53,620 nucleotides of DNA, from the NCBI RefSeq assembly GCF_002632825.1, contig NZ_NJAJ01000031.1, forward strand, positions 1 to 53,620, given 5' to 3'. The notes under the pieces were generated by a model. The model saw nothing but the letters and a program-made list of their open reading frames with translations, made no database searches and was not told where the DNA came from. Below are positions 46,308 through 53,620 of this stretch, one piece after another (position 1 is the first letter of the stretch; every line of letters starts with the position of its first letter). The DNA comes from Xenorhabdus stockiae (GTDB taxonomy: Bacteria; Pseudomonadota; Gammaproteobacteria; Enterobacterales; Enterobacteriaceae). The translations under genes and the position numbers were made by a program.

Positions 46308-48323
46308 ATGGATCGGAAAATCATGAATGATGTAAAGTGGTACAACATACCAGCCAAAGCTCTGAGTAAAATAACGCCAACACCCTTTATTGAGCACCAA
46401 AAAGAGTTACTTGCTACTCCATTACTAAGTAACAAACTAGGAAAAATTCCCCTATCTATATGTGTCGAAAGCATTGATGGCGATTTATGTGCGATGAAAA
46501 CGACGGATAGAGATTTCCATTCCTCATTATCATTATTTGGGCCAATATTATTATTCCTATTTTGGACTATTGCTGTAGTATTATTTACAGAGCAAAGAAA
46601 AGAACATCTCCCTGAAATATGGGAGCAAGTTAATTTAGCTCGCCAAAAATATGGAGAAAAAGATTTTTATCTCCAACCACACTATTCCAAAAAAATGGAA
46701 ATTGTCAGATATGTTAATTATTCGAAAGAAATAACCTTCGATAGATATATATATTATCGTTATAACGGTTCAGATAATAACATTTCCCTTATCCTGTTGG
46801 ATTTTCTCATATTTGGAACATTAATATCATTGACTATCTTTTTACCCATTTATATTCGTCGTTTTTATAAAAATCCCCCACCATTATTTATTGATAGGAA
46901 ACGCCAATTATTTTTTAGTTGGCGTAAAGGAAAAGTTTATGCTGCCCATTATTCACAGGTTGGATTTTCTCAATTACGAGTACAGTTACACTCATCAGAA
47001 ACTGGGGGGTTGATACTATACACTTTGGATAGAAATAACTCACTCACCAATCGTATATTTTCAATCCATATGTATCGTGAAAGAAATTCCTCTTCAGAAC
47101 AACAAAAGAGGTTTATATTACCTTATGTTTTTATTGTCAATTATCTTCTATATGGTAAATCCCCTGTTTTTGAAGGCGATATCCTACGTACTCCAGCTCC
47201 CCGCAAATGCCATGAAGATGAAAAACCTGCCGACTTTGATGAGCAGATAACTCGTATTCTAGCCGCATTAGAAACTCTTTCAGCGACAAGAAAAAATATT
47301 CATGCTCCAGAAGCATGGCGTCCAGCCCCCTCCTTACTCATTGAACAAGAAGAGGACTTACTAAAATTACCAGCAAAACCAAAGAGTAAACGAGAATCAA
47401 AAGCTTTTTCCATGCTCAAAAGTATTAATGATAAGCAATGTGTTTTAATAGGTAGGTCACTGGCCTTACCTCGTATTTTTTTATTTTTACTTTATTTAGC
47501 TATTGAAATTCCCATCAGTGGTTGGTACATCAGTACCTTCATTTCACACAAAGAGTGGGAAGAATCTATCATTTTGGAAGAGGTCGAAAAACTTCGTCAA
47601 GAATACGGAAAAAATTTTCATCTTAGAAATGATCTGCCAGCTTCATTTTCTCCGGAAAAATATATAGCCGGGCTTGATATAGAAGATAACAACTCCATTC
47701 CAATTTGGAATTTTATTTATCATCGATTGCATTATGATGATCATATTCGTGATAAAGAGTATGACTATGGAATATTTAATTTATATTATTTTGAGTTTTC
47801 TGATTATATTATCTATTTTGGACAATTCCTGATTTTTATATTATTAATTCTCCACATTTTATTTTTAATCCCTCAGGACCTCATTATAATAGATCGTGAA
47901 AGACAGATCATATTTTCTCCATCCTTAAAACTTAACGTTGCTCGTTATCAGCAAGTTGGTATTTCCTATCAACTCACCCCATTGCCTCAGAGCAAACCGG
48001 ATGGATTAATACTCTATTTTATAAGCAATAAAAATACATTATGCTCTACTAATTTTCGGTTCCATATCACTAAATGTCTTTGGGGAAAGAAAAGACATTC
48101 CATACATACTGACATTCAGGCTTTTATTATTAACTACATGATAAAAGGTAAAAAGTCAGTCAGTGAAATTGATTTTAAACGTGGTAGTTCGTTGTTTTGG
48201 CGGACAGGAAGACTGCCATTTTATTTTGATGACAAAATAGAGCATATCTTAGCAGAATTAGATAAGAGAAATCACGAAATTCAGGAGAAGAAAATGAGCC
48301 ATAAGGGAAATGCACTCTCATAA
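46308..48323 (+). CDS. fused double copy of the two-TM membrane protein family
   Basis: 671 residues (start ATG 46308; ATG 46323 is possible). Residues 1-320 repeat the family: TPFIEHQKELL, two membrane segments near 75-92 and 155-180, then LFIDRKRQLFFSWRKGKVYAAHYSQVG and FDEQITRILAALE. Residues 340-665 repeat it again: PSLLIEQEEDLLKLP, KSINDKQC, two membrane segments, DLIIIDRERQIIFSPSLKL, YQQVG and FDDKIEHILAELDK. So two paralogues became one continuous frame; no stop or frameshift separates them. Function unknown. Confidence 0.7.
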   Translation: MDRKIMNDVKWYNIPAKALSKITPTPFIEHQKELLATPLLSNKLGKIPLSICVESIDGDLCAMKTTDRDFHSSLSLFGPILLFLFWTIAVVLFTEQRKEHLPEIWEQVNLARQKYGEKDFYLQPHYSKKMEIVRYVNYSKEITFDRYIYYRYNGSDNNISLILLDFLIFGTLISLTIFLPIYIRRFYKNPPPLFIDRKRQLFFSWRKGKVYAAHYSQVGFSQLRVQLHSSETGGLILYTLDRNNSLTNRIFSIHMYRERNSSSEQQKRFILPYVFIVNYLLYGKSPVFEGDILRTPAPRKCHEDEKPADFDEQITRILAALETLSATRKNIHAPEAWRPAPSLLIEQEEDLLKLPAKPKSKRESKAFSMLKSINDKQCVLIGRSLALPRIFLFLLYLAIEIPISGWYISTFISHKEWEESIILEEVEKLRQEYGKNFHLRNDLPASFSPEKYIAGLDIEDNNSIPIWNFIYHRLHYDDHIRDKEYDYGIFNLYYFEFSDYIIYFGQFLIFILLILHILFLIPQDLIIIDRERQIIFSPSLKLNVARYQQVGISYQLTPLPQSKPDGLILYFISNKNTLCSTNFRFHITKCLWGKKRHSIHTDIQAFIINYMIKGKKSVSEIDFKRGSSLFWRTGRLPFYFDDKIEHILAELDKRNHEIQEKKMSHKGNALS

Positions 48324-48337
48324 ATTAGCTACAGAAA

Positions 48338-48405
48338 TTGAAAACTCACAAAAATGCGATTCCAGTTGTTCCGTTTATAGAACGTAAGATAGAGTTATTA
48401 AAAAT
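48338..48405 (+). pseudogene. truncated fourth copy of the membrane-protein family
   Basis: The frame reads KNAIPVVPFIERKIELLKI, matching the N-terminal segment of the family (ITPTPFIEHQKELLATP). It then switches abruptly into IS1 InsA sequence, so this copy was cut off by an IS1-type element. Confidence 0.55.
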
Positions 48406-48926
48406 TCGGTCATGTATTCAAGGCGTTGATCTTGCGATGAACAATACCGGCACCCGTGATACGGCCAGAGTCCTGCATATCAGCATTAATGCTGTCGTAC
48501 GCGTTTTGAAAAACTCCAACCCCTGTGTGTAACAACCTTACTGCTGGGTGAAGTTGACGAAATAGGGTCATTCGTCGGGAATAAAAAGTGCCAGCGTTAG
48601 TTATGGTATGCTTGGGAACCTCACCTAAAACGTATCATTGCGCATGCTTTTGGTAGACGAAACAAGAAAACGCAGAAAAAGTTATTGAAAAAACTATCTA
48701 AATGCAAGGTGGCCTTTTGGTGTACTGATGATTATCGAGCCTATAATTGACTGCCTTCAGCCAACCATCTGGTTGAAAAATATTTTACTCAACGTATCGA
48801 ATGTGAAAATTTAACGTTACGTAACCGAATTAAGCACCTGAACCGTAAAACACTTGGTTATTCAAAGTCATCTGAAATGCATGACAAAGTTATCGGCACT
48901 TTCATTGAACGTGAATATTATGTTTG
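48406..48926 (+). pseudogene. decayed IS1-family element (InsA tail and InsB)
   Basis: GVDLAMNNTGTRDTARVLHI is the C-terminal part of InsA (E. coli: IIDMAMNGVGCRATARI). Then an InsB-like frame: EVDEIGSFVGNKKCQR, stop (TAG), LWYAWEPHLKRIIAHAFGRR, KVAFWCTDDYRAYN, stop (TGA), LPSANHLVEKYFTQRIE, RKTLGYSKSSEMHDKVIGTF and IEREYYV ending at 48926. At least two in-frame stops and the missing InsA start show that it is dead. I could not define inverted repeats. Confidence 0.85.
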
Positions 48927-49401
48927 AGATTGGTCAACTCTTTGAATAAAGAATAAAAAAATTGAATACCTCTCCAAATACTATTCCAGTAATTCAATTC
49001 ATCAAATGAAAGGTTGAATATCTAAAAATCCCACTATTGTTTTTATAGCCAGATATCCCTGTAATGCATTGATAAATTTTACATGCTGAAAGGATAGAAT
49101 GAAATTACGCACATGTGATCCTGATGGAATATCGTAGTTGCTACGCTCACAATTTACATTTGTGGGATAGTTGATCAAAGCCAATTAGGACACACTAATA
49201 TAAAAAATAACTCCAAACTTGGACATTATTGAGATGCTTTACCATACTTAAGTATGGGTTCTTTTTCCTTTGATGGAATTGGCCGGTTACAAATTTTCCA
49301 CAATGTATCCCATTAAATTTTTTTATAAATTATATTAATAAAAAACCTCCATAGATTTAACTTATCATCATGGTGATATGTTTTTTATTTAAGGTTTTTA
49401 T
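48927..49401. other. intergenic region before the secreted proteins
   Basis: No convincing gene. A palindrome CCATACTTAAGTATGG followed by GTTCTTTTT (49242-49265) could be a terminator. The rest is AT-rich and should hold the promoter of the secreted protein gene. Confidence 0.45.
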
Positions 49402-51189
49402 ATGAAAATAAATAAATTAAACTTATATATAACAACACTATCCATATTACTCCCTTGTCTTAGTAGAGGCTATGCAAATAGCTTAACAAACCATTCCTTC
49501 ATTCCAAATTATGAGAGTGAAAATTCAGTAAAAAATATAAACATTCTTTCATCAAAATATAATTTAACCTTTAAAAACAGTAATAAATATGGCATGTTAA
49601 AAATTCATGTGACTAATGATAAATGCATGAAAGATCATGGGGCTGAATATATAAATTTGCAAAATGGACAAAGTTATAGTGAGAACATCGTAGATTACAA
49701 TACAATATTCAGCTGCCATAGTGAAAATAAATTCGTGGAATGGACTGCAACTACCTATCATAAATTTAAACCATATAAAACATGTAATTTACAATTATTA
49801 ATATATTCAGAATCAATTTTTGATCCATGGCTTAGTTCGGTTAATAAAATAGGCTATTGTAATCTTGAAATCAGCGCTACTTGCAAAAGAGACTATGACT
49901 GTTTAAATCATGGGATTTTAGTTCAGGATGGCTATAGTATCAGCATAGATATCAAGGATGATTATGTTTTTACACCACCAAAAATTACTTCCTCTGATCC
50001 GCAAGAGCAAGCCCAAAATAATTATATCACTATTATGGGACAGGGTTTTATGGAAGATGAATCGTTACCTTATCTTGTCACTAATTTTGATCAAAATAAA
50101 TATAAAGTTAAGCTTATAGAAGAAAAAAGTACTCAATGGCAGGCAAAAGTTTGGATAAACTGCGAACTAACTCCCAGAAAAATTAGTATTGAGGGTATTG
50201 AAAATTCAGGAATTACTATTAAAGGACCACCATGTGGTGCAACCATAACGTCAATGAAAGATGCTCAAATTATACCTGATGGAAAATATGACATATCCGG
50301 TTTAGTTAATTTTAAAGTTCCAAATGATGCTAAAAAAATTAAAGTGTCAATTTCTAGTTTTGATGATCCTGATTACACTCATACTTCTGAGCCAACAAAA
50401 GAATATACACCTGATGTTGATATTAATTCCGGCACATGGAGCATTAAAGGTTTAACCGCAAAATGTTTTAATTACTATAAAGCATCTGTAATTTTCCAGC
50501 AGAATAAGAAAGAGAAAAATAATCTCTCCGAAAAAAAAGAAATTAAATATGGTGTAGCACGTTGTCCGGTAAAAATCACAAAACCTGTTATGAATGAATT
50601 TATTACTTCAACAGACGATAATCCTAAACAGATTGTAATTGGTGGGAAAGTAACGGAAAAAACACCTCTCGATATAATCGTAAACTACTATTCAAATGGT
50701 GAACATGCTCTCCCACTTCTTTCTCGTATTGGAAATAACTGGCAAACTAAAATCAGTGATGCTCCTGCCGGTTTTATACAAATTAAAGCTAAAAACACAG
50801 GAACACCTGATGTTCCCATTAAAAATAGCAATGACGAAGTCACTATACTGAAATCAAAAGATTTCTCTGTAAAATATGAAATCATCGATAGTGGATTTAT
50901 CCACATTTATGGAACTTCCTTGCCTAATAATGATAAAAAAACTAGTGCATTCAAAGAAACTCTCCACCCTAAAATAATAATATTTTCTGATGGTGTAAAA
51001 TCAGAAGAAATAATTCCTGATGAAAAAGGAAATTGGAGTTCAGACAATGAATATTATGCTAAACGAGGAGTATATTTTTTTACTATCCATGAAACATCTG
51101 ATAATAAAAATTATCCAGCAAGGAAAGATAAAACACTGGAATGTACTGGAGGTAATAACCATATGACTTGTATTGAAAAAAATAATTAA
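49402..51189 (+). CDS. secreted beta-rich protein, 595 residues
   Basis: Signal peptide of about 25 residues (INKLNLYITTLSILLPCLSR, cleaved near GYA-NS). An N-terminal region (45-190) carries cysteines likely paired in the periplasm or outside (DKCMKDHG, FSCHSEN, KTCNLQLL, CKRDYDCLNHG). Ig/fibronectin-like beta repeats follow (about 205-600): IMGQGFM, KISIEGIENS, ISGLVNFKV and IVIGGKVTEKTPLDIIVNYY. No catalytic motif found. It is followed 22 nt later by a secreted trypsin-like protease with similar C-terminal modules, so they may act together, as adhesin, inhibitor or substrate-binding partner. The family is unknown to me. Confidence 0.65.
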   Translation: MKINKLNLYITTLSILLPCLSRGYANSLTNHSFIPNYESENSVKNINILSSKYNLTFKNSNKYGMLKIHVTNDKCMKDHGAEYINLQNGQSYSENIVDYNTIFSCHSENKFVEWTATTYHKFKPYKTCNLQLLIYSESIFDPWLSSVNKIGYCNLEISATCKRDYDCLNHGILVQDGYSISIDIKDDYVFTPPKITSSDPQEQAQNNYITIMGQGFMEDESLPYLVTNFDQNKYKVKLIEEKSTQWQAKVWINCELTPRKISIEGIENSGITIKGPPCGATITSMKDAQIIPDGKYDISGLVNFKVPNDAKKIKVSISSFDDPDYTHTSEPTKEYTPDVDINSGTWSIKGLTAKCFNYYKASVIFQQNKKEKNNLSEKKEIKYGVARCPVKITKPVMNEFITSTDDNPKQIVIGGKVTEKTPLDIIVNYYSNGEHALPLLSRIGNNWQTKISDAPAGFIQIKAKNTGTPDVPIKNSNDEVTILKSKDFSVKYEIIDSGFIHIYGTSLPNNDKKTSAFKETLHPKIIIFSDGVKSEEIIPDEKGNWSSDNEYYAKRGVYFFTIHETSDNKNYPARKDKTLECTGGNNHMTCIEKNN

Positions 51190-51211
51190 TCACCCCATTC
51201 AGGAGGCTGTT

Positions 51212-53620
51212 ATGGTTATATTTAAAGTTTCTTTTATACTCTCGTTATTATCTTACAGTATAAATGTATTTTCAGATACTGTATTGCATCCCCACAAAAT
51301 AGAAACAATTGCTGGAGGAGAAGAAAGCTGTATTGATAGTAAAGATAGTAAATGCAAACCTTGGGTCGTAAATATTCGTGCTCAAGATAAATCAGGAAAA
51401 AATATTTTTTCATGTAGTGGTTCGCTGATCTCTCCAAGCTATGTTTTAACAGCAGCACATTGCAAGGGTGACAATAACGTCATTGAAAAATATTCAATTT
51501 CAAATTATGAAAATAAAGTAATTGGCACTGCATTATATAACAATTTTACCGAATATTCTGGGAATGCAGATTTTGGAGTAATGAAATTAGATAAGCCTAT
51601 TAATTTAGCTAATTATGGTCATGTTCGTCGTTTTTTTGACTATGATGAAGCTTATGAAAAAATAGACAAAAATTATTATAACGCTTCTATCTATGGCTAT
51701 GGTGATTTGGGAGTTGATCCAACAACAGGAAATCAGATAAGAAATGCCGAAGTAAAACAGCATAGAGCTGATGTTAATATTGTCACTAATGCTGTAGATT
51801 TTAAAAAAAATCATGGTCTTCTTATAAAAGAAAATGAAGATTTAAAGCCAGGAATTATACAATCTGGAGACTCTGGTGGTCCAGTTATTTGGCATGATAC
51901 AATCATCGGTGTTGCATCCACAACAAAAGATACTCTTAAAGTTAAAGATAGCAATAAAGTTCGTCCATTCTTTTTTGCTTCAGATGTTACAGGAAAATAT
52001 CTTGATACCGCTTTTAAGGAAAAAAGAAATTTAGAAAATTGGTTTTCTAACGCCATGAAACAAATATGGATCTATAATCTGGATTGGGGTCAAAATTTAA
52101 GTAAAAGGAAAACAAGCATATCTGTAGAGGGAATGGGACATGAATATTCAGAGATCTATCTTCATTACTCTATTGATCACAAAAAGGAAAAAAGCACTAA
52201 ATGTAAGACAGGCGTAAAAAGAATATGGAAATGTGATATCCCATATGATTCCTATTTTACTAGAGACATTAGAGAAAAAAATGAATATGAAGTTACTATT
52301 ACAGCTGAAGAGTTAAATAAAAATGATAAGTCATGGGGAAGTGATACCATAAAAGTAAAAATACCAAGTTTAAAACAAGAGGTTGGTATTATTTACCCAT
52401 CAGATAAATCAACAGTTCTAACCAAAAACTTTACCATACGTGGATACGCCGCCCCTGATGCTGATATAGAGTTGACATTAAAATCTAACCGTAAATACGA
52501 CAAAGAAAGTTATACACAGGACGTGTTATGCTCTGGGTTAGATAATAAAAGTTTGATAAAAACAGGTGAGAATGGACTATGGTCATGCAGTATAAAGTCT
52601 GATATTCATCTTAAAAATTTAGGAAAAGATGACAACTATAATATAACTATATCTCAAAAAGCCCAAAAGAAAAAAATCAGCGATCAAGTCAGCATTAGTT
52701 TAAAACCAGAAGATTATTCCACTTTAAATGTTGAGCCAAACAAAAATAGAAAAGGAAGCATATATAGAAAAATATTAGAATATAATGTAAATTATGCTAA
52801 CAATGCAAAACTAGTCTGTATTTTTAACGGTTATTATGCAAGTTGTAAAAATAACCATCAAGATAAAAATAATTTTCATTTAAGAAATTCTTTTTTATCA
52901 AACGAAGATTTTGATTCAATCCCAATACAGATTGTCGATATCAATGCAATACAAAAACTGGATAACGTTGACCCGAGTGATCCAAAGTTATGGTATCATG
53001 ACTCTTTCGAATCTGAAGGCGGATATTTTATGCCTTCTTTTAATAAAGAATATACAATTGAATCACCAACAAAAATCTTATCCACTGATATAAAAAATAA
53101 AAAATTCGCTGGTTTTGGTGGTGATGATCAACGTTATACTCTCTCAAATGATGATATATTTTTACCTTCAGAATATTCTATCTGCATGAAAAAAAGCAGT
53201 CATTCACCTTCAAATTCCCCTCAATGCAATAGAGATGATAAGGATATCTACGTAAAAATCCCATTGAAAGAGGGTAAATATTTTTCCGAACTACCAATAC
53301 AATATAGTGATTTTGTAAAAAGGCATGATTTTCCAAATTGGAGTTTATCGCTTCCTCCTGAATTGAAAGACGGGCTCTATTATATTGAGGTAATGGACAG
53401 GTTTATTCCTCTAGGACTCAATATTGAGCCTCATATTTTGTCAGATTTCTTACAAAAATCATATTTTGAAATCGAAACCCCTGACGTTGGCTTTACAAGC
53501 CCGGAAAACATCTCAGATACCGTTGCGACAGTATCAGGAACTGCCAATATTCCCGGTGAAACAGTTAACGTCAGAAAACGTAAACTCACCCTTTCTCGGG
53601 GGGCATCAAGGGTAGATGCG
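51212..53620 (+). CDS. secreted trypsin-like (S1) protease with long extension, partial
   Basis: Open from ATG 51212 to the window edge (803 codons, no stop). Signal peptide of about 21 residues. The S1 protease domain (about 32-280) has His in YVLTAAHC (H83), Asp in ADFGVMKL (D120) and Ser in QSGDSGGP (S221), plus a cysteine two residues before the SGSLIS segment, so the triad is complete. Activation by cleavage before IETIAGGE is possible (IxGG N terminus). The extension beyond residue 290 contains Ig-like modules (ISVEGMG, FTIRGYAAPDADIEL, TVSGTANIPGETV). AT-rich, AGGAGG before the start, 22 nt behind the other secreted protein gene. The gene continues beyond the window. Confidence 0.85.
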   Translation, partial: MVIFKVSFILSLLSYSINVFSDTVLHPHKIETIAGGEESCIDSKDSKCKPWVVNIRAQDKSGKNIFSCSGSLISPSYVLTAAHCKGDNNVIEKYSISNYENKVIGTALYNNFTEYSGNADFGVMKLDKPINLANYGHVRRFFDYDEAYEKIDKNYYNASIYGYGDLGVDPTTGNQIRNAEVKQHRADVNIVTNAVDFKKNHGLLIKENEDLKPGIIQSGDSGGPVIWHDTIIGVASTTKDTLKVKDSNKVRPFFFASDVTGKYLDTAFKEKRNLENWFSNAMKQIWIYNLDWGQNLSKRKTSISVEGMGHEYSEIYLHYSIDHKKEKSTKCKTGVKRIWKCDIPYDSYFTRDIREKNEYEVTITAEELNKNDKSWGSDTIKVKIPSLKQEVGIIYPSDKSTVLTKNFTIRGYAAPDADIELTLKSNRKYDKESYTQDVLCSGLDNKSLIKTGENGLWSCSIKSDIHLKNLGKDDNYNITISQKAQKKKISDQVSISLKPEDYSTLNVEPNKNRKGSIYRKILEYNVNYANNAKLVCIFNGYYASCKNNHQDKNNFHLRNSFLSNEDFDSIPIQIVDINAIQKLDNVDPSDPKLWYHDSFESEGGYFMPSFNKEYTIESPTKILSTDIKNKKFAGFGGDDQRYTLSNDDIFLPSEYSICMKKSSHSPSNSPQCNRDDKDIYVKIPLKEGKYFSELPIQYSDFVKRHDFPNWSLSLPPELKDGLYYIEVMDRFIPLGLNIEPHILSDFLQKSYFEIETPDVGFTSPENISDTVATVSGTANIPGETVNVRKRKLTLSRGASRVDA

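Noticed and set aside
49002-49184. 60-residue minus-strand frame as a transposase remnant
   Set aside because: A faint resemblance only; no family motif or repeat ends.

Overview
The window looks like a chromosomal segment of an entomopathogenic Morganellaceae bacterium (Xenorhabdus or Photorhabdus type). The backbone order tRNA-Leu(CAA) - lptG/lptF - pepA - holC - valS - yjgM - rraB - argI - pyrLB follows the enterobacterial leuX-to-pyrB neighbourhood of E. coli, and protein sequences such as ValS, RraB and YjgM are close to the E. coli ones. The base composition is AT-rich. Two copies of an intergenic repeat of the kind I associate with Xenorhabdus/Photorhabdus flank argI. The genus is inferred, not proven.

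Left third (1-13559): integrative elements stacked at the 3' end of tRNA-Leu(CAA). Next to the tRNA is a P4-satellite-like island of about 9.9 kb (3545-13475). It holds a P4-type integrase, a P4 alpha-type primase/helicase, an iteron cluster resembling the P4 origin/crr, a C4/CI-like structured RNA, a Ner-like regulator and a two-gene cargo: an AAA+ ATPase and a subtilisin-like protease matching the IetAS arrangement (plasmid/phage defence, toxin-antitoxin-like). A degenerate copy of the tRNA 3' end marks its far side. Beyond that lies a second, paralogous integrase, the start of a second tandem island that runs off the left edge and contains a complete IS701-family element with a TTAG target duplication.

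Middle (13560-34480): the backbone genes. The valS-yjgM interval is a hotspot carrying three accessory blocks. The first is a convergent, low-GC five-gene operon (AzlC/AzlD exporter, an isopropylmalate/homocitrate-synthase-like enzyme, a metal TIM-barrel enzyme and a 2Fe-2S/flavin reductase) that looks like a small-molecule pathway I do not recognise. The second is a cystine-type amino-acid ABC transporter with two paralogous binding proteins and a Fur-like box. The third is a secreted matrixin-like zinc protease.

Right third (34480-53620): between argI and pyrB sit an orphan gene, a LysE/RhtB exporter, an RNA-repair operon (rtcB-rlaP-kptA, sigma54 promoter, divergent rtcR), RNase BN directly behind rtcR, and another orphan. 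pyrB has its leader peptide and attenuator, but pyrI does not follow it. Instead there is a frameshifted gene and a tandem family of two-TM membrane proteins: one single copy, one fused double copy, and a fourth copy cut off by a decayed IS1. The window ends in two secreted proteins: a cysteine-containing beta-rich protein and a trypsin-like protease with a long extension, open at the right edge.
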